In this document: positions 1 through 5,434 of the stretch, piece after piece
Layout of the letters: the number at the start of each line of letters is the position of its first letter
How positions within the stretch are numbered: position 1 is the first letter of the stretch
Assembly (NCBI GenBank): GCA_023249165.1
Contig: JAHFDE010000133.1
Location: 1-5,939 of the forward strand
Length of the DNA: 5,939 bases
Reading direction: 5' to 3'
Origin: Candidatus Methylomirabilota bacterium
GTDB taxonomy: Bacteria > Methylomirabilota > Methylomirabilia > Methylomirabilales > CSP1-5
Made by a program: the position numbers and the translations under genes
Notes under the pieces: model-generated
Told to the model about the DNA's origin: nothing
Seen by the model: only the letters and a program-made list of their open reading frames with translations
Database searches by the model: none

Positions 1-125
1 GGCCGGATGTCCATCCCAATCGCCCCGGGGAATTTCTTTATCCCACAGCCGGCGTCCAGAATCCTGGCCTCGCGAAAGCGCTCCGCCAACCGCTCGTAAT
101 AGTGCTTCGTCCTCTCAAACCACAT
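1..125 (-). CDS. SAM-dependent methyltransferase, N-terminal part (cut by window edge)
   Basis: An open frame starts at ATG 125-123 and runs off the left edge of the window, giving the first 41 residues. The protein begins MWFERTKHYY and reaches ILDAGCGIKKFPGAIGMDIR at about residues 22-41. ILDAGCG is the glycine-rich motif I of class I (Rossmann-fold) SAM-dependent methyltransferases, and the acidic residue in GMDI fits the strand-2 position that contacts the SAM ribose. An in-frame TGA lies four codons upstream, so this ATG is the first possible ATG start. A GGAG sits only 1 base before the ATG and an AAGG sits 12 bases before it, so the ribosome site is imperfect. The gene begins 18 bases after the preceding methyltransferase stops, suggesting one operon. 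The methyl acceptor is unknown; a glycan role is inferred from context. The C-terminal domain is not visible, so a fusion cannot be excluded. Confidence 0.8.
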   Translation of the reverse strand, partial: MWFERTKHYYERLAERFREARILDAGCGIKKFPGAIGMDIR

Positions 126-143
126 GCTCCACCGTCACCTTCT

Positions 144-854
144 TTATCCCTCACACCTTGCCCTTTTCGTCGCTCCCACTTGTTTCCGCAACGATACCAC
201 AATCCCATCATTCAGTAATACATTCAACGTGACCAACCGCTCTAGGAATCTCCTCGTCTCATCATCCTTGAAAAGCAGTTTGACGAAGGAATAGAGCTTC
301 AATGTCCAGCAATGGACAATGAACCGATACATTTTGACTTTAATCCGGACGGGGTGTATCCGATCAAGGACGAAGCCGTACCTTTCCGCAAATGCAATGA
401 GAAACGACAGATTGATCGGGGAGAGGTGAAGGTGCTCCCCTTCTGCAGGCATGTGCACCAGATGGGGAAACCCGTAAAAAGTTCCGAACAGCAAAAAGCG
501 GAGTCTGCTCTTCATGTTCAGGGGGTTCGGCGTCGAGATAAGGAGTGTACCGTCCTTCTTCAGGATACGGTAAAACTCTCGAAGGGCATGATGGTAGTTC
601 TCGATATGTTCCAGACCTTCGAGGCATGCCACGTAATCGAAGAAGTCGTCGTCATACGGAAGGCGTTCATTCAGATCCACTCGCTGGAAGTTTCGAACTG
701 GGGCACTGGTGAAAAGGTCTGCGGAAAAGTACTCCCATGCGCCGGATGTCAATTCATGAAAAAGCCAACAGTTCCCCGATGGGATGTCTAGTATCTTTCC
801 CGGTTTGGCATCTTTGAAGTACGCGACGATCGCCTGTCTGACTTCCGGCTGCAT
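144..854 (-). CDS. Class I SAM-dependent methyltransferase
   Basis: This is a 236-residue protein of the Methyltransf_11/23 type, a soluble enzyme that moves a methyl group from SAM to an unidentified acceptor. Motif I is ILDIPSGN (residues 21-28), in which the usual second Gly is replaced by Pro-Ser. An acidic residue follows at D46 (FSADL), then LPYDDDFFDYV (65-75), GLEHIEN (80-86) and LREFYRILKKDGTLLISTP (91-109), which match the later motifs of the fold. The start is ATG 854-852: the in-frame codons upstream are GAG, GAT and then TAG, and that TAG lies in the end of the repeat element at 861-1096. An AGGA four bases before the ATG is a plausible ribosome site and overlaps the element's end. 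GC over 181-840 is about 49%, well below the neighbours, which suggests separate acquisition. Its place downstream of two glycosyltransferases suggests modification of a sugar chain, but that is inference. Confidence 0.85.
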   Translation of the reverse strand: MQPEVRQAIVAYFKDAKPGKILDIPSGNCWLFHELTSGAWEYFSADLFTSAPVRNFQRVDLNERLPYDDDFFDYVACLEGLEHIENYHHALREFYRILKKDGTLLISTPNPLNMKSRLRFLLFGTFYGFPHLVHMPAEGEHLHLSPINLSFLIAFAERYGFVLDRIHPVRIKVKMYRFIVHCWTLKLYSFVKLLFKDDETRRFLERLVTLNVLLNDGIVVSLRKQVGATKRARCEG

Positions 855-866
855 CTCATCCTAGCC

Positions 867-905
867 CGCATCATTCATGAGCGGAGTGGCTTCGTGAATG
901 ATGCG
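867..905. repeat. Left terminal hairpin of the element
   Basis: The arms cgcatcattcatga (867-880) and tcgtgaatgatgcg (892-905) are complementary at 13 of 14 positions, with an 11-base loop. The left arm overlaps the element's inverted end, so it could pair either locally or with the far end at 1079-1090. Confidence 0.75.
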
Positions 906-911
906 CCTGCC

Positions 912-931
912 GGTGCGGCCTCGGCCGCACC
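912..931. repeat. Perfect GC-rich palindrome
   Basis: The arms ggtgcggcc (912-920) and ggccgcacc (923-931) are exact reverse complements separated by two bases. In RNA this would fold as a very stable stem of about 8 pairs with a 4-base loop. Confidence 0.8.
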
Positions 932-943
932 AGGAGGTTTCGA

Positions 944-962
944 TCCCGCCGCTGCGGCGGGA
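944..962. repeat. Perfect GC-rich palindrome
   Basis: The arms tcccgccgc (944-952) and gcggcggga (954-962) are exact reverse complements around one central base. A realistic fold is a 7-pair stem with a 5-base loop. It lies 12 bases from the previous palindrome. Confidence 0.8.
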
Positions 963-985
963 CTCAAGGCTAGCCCTGAGCGACG

Positions 986-1001
986 CCCCGCAAACGCGGG
1001 G
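986..1001. repeat. Palindrome interrupting a TGAGC/GTCGAA motif
   Basis: The arms ccccgc (986-991) and gcgggg (996-1001) pair perfectly around the loop aaac. They lie inside what would otherwise read tgagcgacg (977-985) joined to tggagtcgaag (1002-1012). A second, uninterrupted tgagcatgtcgaa is at 1036-1048. Confidence 0.65.
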
Positions 1002-1060
1002 TGGAGTCGAAGTCCCTCGGCTTTGCTCGGGACCGTGAGCATGTCGAACGGCCCGGAGGG

Positions 1061-1090
1061 CGGATTACTCATTCCTGGATGAATAATCCG
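1061..1090. repeat. Right terminal hairpin of the element
   Basis: The arms cggattactcat (1061-1072) and atgaataatccg (1079-1090) are complementary at 11 of 12 positions around the loop tcctgg. This mirrors the hairpin at the left end and overlaps the right inverted end. Confidence 0.75.
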
Positions 1091-1092
1091 GG

Positions 1093-2205
1093 CTAGCTCT
1101 TCGGCCCTCGTGATGACAGATCCGCTGTCATCGACCGTGACCCAGGATTATGATGACCGCGGCTCTTCGCCAGCTGCTCCTCGACAGCGGCAATGACCTC
1201 CTCGACTCTCAGGGTCTCCAGGCACTCGCAGCGCTTTGTCACCTCGCATCGCTTCCGCCGGAGTTGGCTGCAGAAAGGATCCCGCTTGAGGACGAGGTGT
1301 CCATCCCCCCAGGGCCGCCAGTTCTGCTCCCTGGAAGGACCAAAGAGGGCCACCACCGGGGTCTTGACCGCCGCGGCAACATGCATAGGGGCGGAATCCA
1401 CACCGACGAAGAGACGGGAACGGGCGATGAGGGCGGCCACCTGCTTGAGGGTCAGCCGTCCGGCCAGGTCGATGGCGGGGCGCCGGGCACGGCCAATGAT
1501 CCGCTGTGCCTTTTGTACCTCGCGCTCGGCCGGCCCACTGGTGAAACAGACCGTCATCCCCTGCTCGGAAAGGTAATCGGCCACCTGAGCGAACCCCTCG
1601 TCAGTCCAACATTTGAACATCCATTTGGCGGTGGGATGGATGGTCACCACTTCATCGTCCCCCTCCACACCTATCTCTCGAAGGAGCGTGTTGACAGCGG
1701 CCTCGGCTTGCGGATCGACGAAGAGCCGAAGATCCCCCGCATCAGGCTCGACACCCAGGGCCCGCACCAGGTCCAGGTTGCTCTCCACGACATGCTTTTC
1801 CCAGTCCTGGAGCACGATGTGCGTGAGGAGAAGGCGCCGCCCCAGAAACCCAGAACGACCCGGATCGTAACCGACCCGGATCCCGGCCCCCGAGAGGACG
1901 CCGAGGATCGCCTCCCGGTCTCCATTGCCCATCTGTACCGCCAGATCCGGCCGGATCCTCCGGAGCTGACCGACGAGCCGCCCCTCGTTTCTGATCCGCC
2001 CTACACCTGTCCCCTTCTCAAAGACGAGGACCTCCTCCAGATCCGAGTTCCCCGTGAGCATGTCATCCGTCCCCGCGTATACCAACGCGCAGATCCGGCT
2101 CTTCGGGAAGGCTTTCCTCAGCGCATGTATGGCAGGGGTGGCGAGGAGGACATCCCCGACATGCTTCAGCTTGATGACGAGGATCCGCTCAATCCCCGAG
2201 GTCAC
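1093..2205 (-). CDS. Family 9 glycosyltransferase (LPS heptosyltransferase, WaaQ-like)
   Basis: This 370-residue protein belongs to the ADP-heptose:LPS heptosyltransferase family (GT9), which adds heptose to the inner core at the cytoplasmic face of the inner membrane. The N-terminal domain opens with ILVIKLKHVGDVLLATPA (8-25), where D18 is at the conserved family position. The C-terminal nucleotide-sugar domain shows IHPTAKWMFKCW (189-200, with K194 at the conserved Lys) and FVGVDSAPMHVAAA (266-279). A Cys cluster follows at C312, C320, C326 and C328. The start is GTG 2205-2203, supported by GAGG just upstream and by the position of the first strand. It begins 3 bases after the upstream glycosyltransferase stop, so the two are probably translationally coupled. 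The last 20 or so residues (HHNPGSRSMT onward) look non-conserved, and the TAG stop lies in the end of the 861-1096 element, so the natural C-terminus may be altered. WaaQ-like is the best guess; WaaF- or WaaC-like specificity cannot be excluded. Confidence 0.9.
   Translation of the reverse strand: MTSGIERILVIKLKHVGDVLLATPAIHALRKAFPKSRICALVYAGTDDMLTGNSDLEEVLVFEKGTGVGRIRNEGRLVGQLRRIRPDLAVQMGNGDREAILGVLSGAGIRVGYDPGRSGFLGRRLLLTHIVLQDWEKHVVESNLDLVRALGVEPDAGDLRLFVDPQAEAAVNTLLREIGVEGDDEVVTIHPTAKWMFKCWTDEGFAQVADYLSEQGMTVCFTSGPAEREVQKAQRIIGRARRPAIDLAGRLTLKQVAALIARSRLFVGVDSAPMHVAAAVKTPVVALFGPSREQNWRPWGDGHLVLKRDPFCSQLRRKRCEVTKRCECLETLRVEEVIAAVEEQLAKSRGHHNPGSRSMTADLSSRGPKS
1112..1132. repeat. Perfect inverted repeat in the 3' end of the glycosyltransferase gene
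   Basis: The arms gatgacag (1112-1119) and ctgtcatc (1125-1132) are exact reverse complements around atccg. They lie in codons for the non-conserved C-terminal tail, 16 bases outside the 861-1096 element. A third gatgac is at 1152-1157. The region was probably intergenic before becoming part of the reading frame (inference). Confidence 0.7.
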
Positions 2206-2208
2206 GCC

Positions 2209-2964
2209 TCACCTCACCCCTCGATTCGACCGTTGGGCCTCGTAGAGCGCGGCGTACCGGAAAAAGGTCTGCAGCGCCTCGAGCCCGTGCCAGTACAGCC
2301 CATAGCGTCCATCGAGAAAGCCCAGCCGAAAGACATAGCGGTACACGAACTTCAGGGGAATCCCGAAGAAGCGCCACAGAGAGATCGGATTGTTCCGGCG
2401 CATCTCGACATAGAGCATCGCATACCGTCCGGCCTTCTCCCAGTATTGCTGCAGGTCTCGGTAGCTATAGTGGAGCAAATCGCCCCGCAAACGACCTACC
2501 GACCCTGTGACCCGGACGCCTTCATGCAGGAGGCGATCTTCAAACGTCCCCCGATCTCGCCGGAAGAAGCGCAGGTAATACTTGGGATACAGGCCTCCGT
2601 GGACAAGGGGCTGGCCCAGGAAATAAAAGCGGCGCGGAATCAGGTAGCCCGCATACCTGGACTGCCCATTCCGCACCGCGCGCAGGATCTCTTCGCGGAG
2701 CGCCGGGGTTACCTCCTCGTCGGCATCAACGCTCAGGACCCAGTCGCCCGTGGCCTTGGCCAGGGCCGAAGCTTTCTGCAGCCCGTACCCCTTCCAATCC
2801 TCCTCGTACACATGCGACGTGTAGGTCCGGGCGATCTCGCGCGTCCGATCACTGCTATGCGAATCGACGATGACGATCTCGTCGACCCACCGAACACTCT
2901 CGAGACACCGGCCGATCTGGGCCTCCTCATTACGGGTAATAACGATCGCGGAGATCGTCTCCAT
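2209..2964 (-). CDS. Family 2 glycosyltransferase, WaaE/KdtX-like
   Basis: This 251-residue GT-A fold glycosyltransferase most resembles the LPS-core beta-1,4-glucosyltransferase group (WaaE/KdtX). Such enzymes transfer a hexose from a nucleotide sugar to inner-core heptose at the inner membrane. Residues 1-11 (METISAIVITRNE onward) form the first strand and nucleotide-binding loop. EIVIVDSHSSDRT (29-41) carries the nucleotide-contacting D34, and LSVDADEE (77-84) holds the metal-binding DXD (D80, D82). The RFFRRDRGTFEDRLLHEGV segment (132-150) matches the acceptor-side region of this group. The Arg/aromatic-rich C-terminus (about 197-240) may associate with the membrane, but no clear transmembrane helix is visible. 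The start is ATG 2964-2962; a weak TAAGTGAG lies two bases upstream. The gene follows a 299-base gap and leads directly into the family 9 gene. The sugar donor is not proven by sequence. Confidence 0.88.
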   Translation of the reverse strand: METISAIVITRNEEAQIGRCLESVRWVDEIVIVDSHSSDRTREIARTYTSHVYEEDWKGYGLQKASALAKATGDWVLSVDADEEVTPALREEILRAVRNGQSRYAGYLIPRRFYFLGQPLVHGGLYPKYYLRFFRRDRGTFEDRLLHEGVRVTGSVGRLRGDLLHYSYRDLQQYWEKAGRYAMLYVEMRRNNPISLWRFFGIPLKFVYRYVFRLGFLDGRYGLYWHGLEALQTFFRYAALYEAQRSNRGVR

Positions 2965-3263
2965 TGCTCACTTACAGCGCACCGCCGCCGCGGAACCCGC
3001 TCTCCCAGAGACGGCGCCGGTCGATGCGACAATCATCTCCCCGGGGTTCCTGGGGCGTTCCCGGTCCTCCGATGGGACATGTGGTGCAATCTCCTACAGA
3101 TCGAACACGCGCGGACGAATTCGCCCGGCCGCGGAACTCCCGCTGCCACCATGCGTCGCCGGACTCACTACGTCACGCTGTCGGGATCGGGGTCCTGTGG
3201 GGAATCTTCCAAAGGAACGGCGATCTCTGGTCTGCTGAACGGATAACCGTGAACTGGCAACCC
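2965..3263. other. Gap between kdsD and the WaaE-like gene; no convincing gene
   Basis: This 299-base stretch separates the stop of kdsD from the start of the WaaE-like gene. On the minus strand every frame is broken by stops: TAG at about residue 32 after kdsD in one frame, TGA in another, and TAG at about two thirds of the way in the third. The longest ATG frame entirely inside is 39 codons (3033-3152), with no recognisable domain. I find no good sigma-70 promoter, no tRNA and no hairpin plus T-run terminator. It may be a decayed gene or an untranslated spacer. Confidence 0.5.
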
Positions 3264-4223
3264 TCACACCACGCCGACCTGGAGGAGGTCGTGCAGGTGA
3301 ATCACCCCATCCGGCCGGCCTTGCGCATCGACGATCAGGAGGGAGGTGATCTTATGTTGCTCCATCACCTGGACGGCCCGAGCAGCCAGCTCGTCCCGTT
3401 CAATGATCCTCGGATATCGGGTCATGCACTCCTTCGCCGGTCGGTCGAGGAGGTCGGTGTGCTTCTCCAGTCCACGCCGCAGATCCCCGTCGGTAACGAT
3501 TCCGATGAGCCGACCCTCTGTGTCGACCACCGTGGTCATTCCGAGGCGTTTCATGCTGATCTCCAGGATCGCCGCGCGCATCAGTGTTTCCTCGGAGACG
3601 ACAGGCATCTCTGCCCCAACGTGCATCAGATCTCGCACGCGCAAGAGCAGGCGGCGGCCGAGCCGCCCTCTGGGATGAAGGACCGCAAAGTCCTCCGCCT
3701 TAAAACCTCGCTTCTCGAACACGGAAACCGCCAGGGCATCTCCCATGGCGAGTGCCGCCGTGGTGCTCGCCGTCGGGGCCAGATTCAGCGGGCAGGCCTC
3801 TTCATCCACGCCCACGTCGAGCGCCACGTCGCTCTCCTTGGCGAGGGGGGACTGGAGATTTCCCACGAGCGAAATGAGTGTGACGCCGAAGCGTTTGAGC
3901 GCCGGAAGGATCTCGATAATCTCCGTGGTGCCCCCGCTGTTCGAGACGGCCACCACGACGTCCCCCTGCACAATCATCCCCAGATCGCCGTGGAGGCCCT
4001 CGGCCGGGTGGAGATACAGGGCGGGAGTCCCGGTGCTGGTCAACGTGGCGGCAATCTTCTTGGCAATAAAGCCAGACTTCCCCATCCCTGTCAGCACCAC
4101 CCGCCCCCGGCACTCGACCAAGAGCTCCACCGCTCGAATGAACCGCTCGTCCAAACGAGGAATCAGGGCCGCGACCGCGTCGGCCTCAATTTTCAGCACT
4201 CGCCGCGCCATTTCCAGGATCAT
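3264..4223 (-). CDS. kdsD: Arabinose-5-phosphate isomerase (KdsD), SIS domain plus two CBS domains
   Basis: The enzyme interconverts D-ribulose 5-phosphate and D-arabinose 5-phosphate in the cytosol, the first step toward Kdo for the LPS inner core. The 319 residues match the KdsD/GutQ layout. The SIS domain (about 35-170) has GMGKSGFIAKK (46-56), LHPAEGLHGDLGM (71-83) and SNSGGTTEI (94-102), followed by EEACPLNLAP (141-150) and VLHPRGRLGR (181-190). Two CBS domains (about 200-255 and 265-319) include IVTDGDLRR and end LHDLLQVGVV. By alignment with E. coli KdsD from memory, K49, H78, E101, E142 and H183 occupy the catalytic positions. The usual HPGG has become HPRG. The start is ATG 4223-4221 with GGAG seven bases upstream; Met5 is a weaker alternative. 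A candidate promoter lies upstream. GutQ-type paralogues have the same reaction and architecture; the LPS neighbourhood favours KdsD. Confidence 0.95.
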   Translation of the reverse strand: MILEMARRVLKIEADAVAALIPRLDERFIRAVELLVECRGRVVLTGMGKSGFIAKKIAATLTSTGTPALYLHPAEGLHGDLGMIVQGDVVVAVSNSGGTTEIIEILPALKRFGVTLISLVGNLQSPLAKESDVALDVGVDEEACPLNLAPTASTTAALAMGDALAVSVFEKRGFKAEDFAVLHPRGRLGRRLLLRVRDLMHVGAEMPVVSEETLMRAAILEISMKRLGMTTVVDTEGRLIGIVTDGDLRRGLEKHTDLLDRPAKECMTRYPRIIERDELAARAVQVMEQHKITSLLIVDAQGRPDGVIHLHDLLQVGVV

Positions 4224-4263
4224 CGCGCTGCTCCAGTCTCTCCCGTCCTCGAGTCAGGATCGT

Positions 4264-4292
4264 ACCCTAAATTCTCCCGGGCAAAAAGTCAA
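4264..4292 (-). promoter_or_regulatory. Candidate sigma-70-type promoter upstream of kdsD
   Basis: Read on the minus strand, TTGACT (4292-4287) is a 5 of 6 match to the -35 box. After exactly 17 bases comes TAGGGT (4269-4264), which keeps the TA and final T of the -10 box but matches only 3 of 6. Transcription would begin near 4257, leaving about 34 bases of leader containing the GGAG of kdsD. It sits in the 80-base space after the aminotransferase gene, so it would give kdsD and the genes beyond it partly independent expression. The weak -10 box makes this tentative. Confidence 0.4.
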
Positions 4293-4303
4293 CTGAAAAG
4301 GAG

Positions 4304-5413
4304 TTACGGCGTCCCCTGATAGAACGCGCGAACACTCTCGGCGACATAGCTGATCTCGTCCTCGCTGAGCTCCGGATACATGGGGAGGGACAGGGTCTCC
4401 TGCGCTGCTGCCTCGGCCACGGGAAAATCGCCCTCCTTGTAGCCGAGGTACCGGTAGGCCGCCTGCAGGTGAAGGGGAATGGGATAATAGACCCCGGTCG
4501 AGATCCCTCGTTGGTGCAGGTGGGCCTGAAGCCGATCCCGACGTCGAACGCGGATCGTGTAGAGCGCGTACACCGGGTTAGCATATTCCATGACCGCGGG
4601 GATCTGCACGCCTTCGACGTCCGTCAACAGTTCGTCGTATTGCCCGGCATGCCTTCTTCTTGCGTCGTTCCATCGACTCAGATGTTGGAGCTTGACCAAC
4701 AGGACCGCTGCCTGGATCGAGTCCATCCGGGCGTTGTAGCCCTCGACTTCATGCACCCCAGGTTCCGTCTGACCATGGTCCCTTCGCAGCCGGACATGCG
4801 CCGCGGCCTTGAGGTCGTTGGTCACGACGGCCCCGGCATCACCCAGCGCTCCCAGCGTCTTCGAGGGATAAAAACTAAAGCACGTCAGGTGACTGGTGGC
4901 GCCAATCGGCCTCCCCTTATACTGAGCCCCGGCTGCCTGGCACGCATCCTCAATCACCATCAGGCCGCGGACCCGGGCGACTTCCCGAATCGCGTCGAGA
5001 TCTGCCGGCTGTCCGTACAGATCCACCGGCACGATGGACTTCGTCCTCCGGGTGACGACCCCTTCGATCTTTTCCGGGTCGATCGTCAAGGGCCCGGGGT
5101 GGATATCAACAAAGACCGGCCGTGCCCCCGCGGCAGTGATGGCTTCAGCCGTTGCGATGAAGGTATAGGGGCTCGTGACGACCTCATCCTCCGGTCCCAC
5201 GCCAGCCGCCAACAGGGCCAGGTGTAACGCTGCAGTCCCTGAGGAGACGGCACTGGCATATGCGCCACCGCAGTACTGGGCAAAGGCCTCCTCGAACTCC
5301 TCAATCCATTTCCCCCTCACATAGTGGCACTCGGCAAGCACATCACCGATGGCGCGCTGAATCTCTCGTTCCAACTGTCGTGTTTGCTTCTTGAGATCGA
5401 CAAGAGGGATCAT
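4304..5413 (-). CDS. DegT/DnrJ/EryC1/StrS-family sugar aminotransferase (WbpE-like)
   Basis: This 369-residue PLP-dependent enzyme is of full family length. It transfers an amino group, usually from glutamate, to a keto nucleotide sugar in the cytosol. The N-terminus IPLVDLKKQ is typical. SSGTAALHLAL (57-67) forms the phosphate-binding region, VPVDLYGQPADLDAI (128-142) and VIEDACQAAGA (153-163) hold the cofactor-stacking and D156 positions, and SFYPSKTLG (180-188) carries K185, the Schiff-base lysine. EGYNARMDSIQAAVLL (224-239) and YYPIPLHLQ (309-317) are also family features. The last two segments resemble WbpE and other C3-amino-sugar aminotransferases more than C4 enzymes, an inference from memory. 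The start is ATG 5413-5411, 21 bases after the upstream stop, with a weak GGGA ahead of it. Placement between two SIS isomerases links it to LPS or surface-glycan precursor synthesis. The exact sugar is unknown, since no partner dehydrogenase is in view. Confidence 0.92.
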   Translation of the reverse strand: MIPLVDLKKQTRQLEREIQRAIGDVLAECHYVRGKWIEEFEEAFAQYCGGAYASAVSSGTAALHLALLAAGVGPEDEVVTSPYTFIATAEAITAAGARPVFVDIHPGPLTIDPEKIEGVVTRRTKSIVPVDLYGQPADLDAIREVARVRGLMVIEDACQAAGAQYKGRPIGATSHLTCFSFYPSKTLGALGDAGAVVTNDLKAAAHVRLRRDHGQTEPGVHEVEGYNARMDSIQAAVLLVKLQHLSRWNDARRRHAGQYDELLTDVEGVQIPAVMEYANPVYALYTIRVRRRDRLQAHLHQRGISTGVYYPIPLHLQAAYRYLGYKEGDFPVAEAAAQETLSLPMYPELSEDEISYVAESVRAFYQGTP

Positions 5414-5434
5414 GTCGTCCCGATGCTTTGACGA

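Larger units (their letters stand above)
861..1096. repeat. Hairpin-rich intergenic element with inverted ends
   Basis: The left end (861-878, ctagcccgcatcattcat) and the reverse complement of the right end (1079-1096, ctagcccggattattcat) match at 16 of 18 positions. Between them are terminal hairpins at 867-905 and 1061-1090 and internal palindromes at 912-931, 944-962, 963-980 and 986-1001. No reading frame inside looks like a gene. The structure resembles a small non-autonomous mobile element (MITE) or a composite REP-type palindromic unit. I see no clear target-site duplication: the flanks are catc on the left and ctct on the right. The element fills the only space between the family 9 glycosyltransferase and the methyltransferase, and would be transcribed between them. 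There it could affect mRNA stability or cause polarity. No T-run follows the hairpins, so it is not a classical terminator. Confidence 0.7.

Noticed and set aside
875..1082. Overlapping short frames of about 62-65 codons on both strands within the hairpin element
   Set aside because: They consist of low-complexity Ala/Gly/Pro translations of palindromes and have no convincing ribosome site.
861..1096. Rho-independent terminator or CRISPR array
   Set aside because: No hairpin is followed by a T-run on either strand, and the palindromes differ in sequence with no regular repeat and spacer pattern.
3085..3110. A tRNA-like GTTCGATC T-loop on the minus strand
   Set aside because: The bases on either side do not form a T-stem, and no acceptor or anticodon arm can be drawn.
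1150..3246. A 698-codon open frame on the plus strand across both glycosyltransferase genes
   Set aside because: It is antisense to two well-supported genes, has no recognisable domain, and has the Pro/Arg/Gly/His-rich make-up expected of a shadow frame in GC-rich coding DNA.
4282..4306. A weak hairpin and T-run after the aminotransferase stop, as a possible terminator
   Set aside because: The stem is only four A/T-rich pairs (aact/agtt), and the T-run overlaps the candidate promoter -35 region.
2964..4319. A 451-codon plus-strand open frame over kdsD and the gap
   Set aside because: It is the complement of a clear KdsD gene, shows no domain or motif, and its composition is that of a shadow frame.
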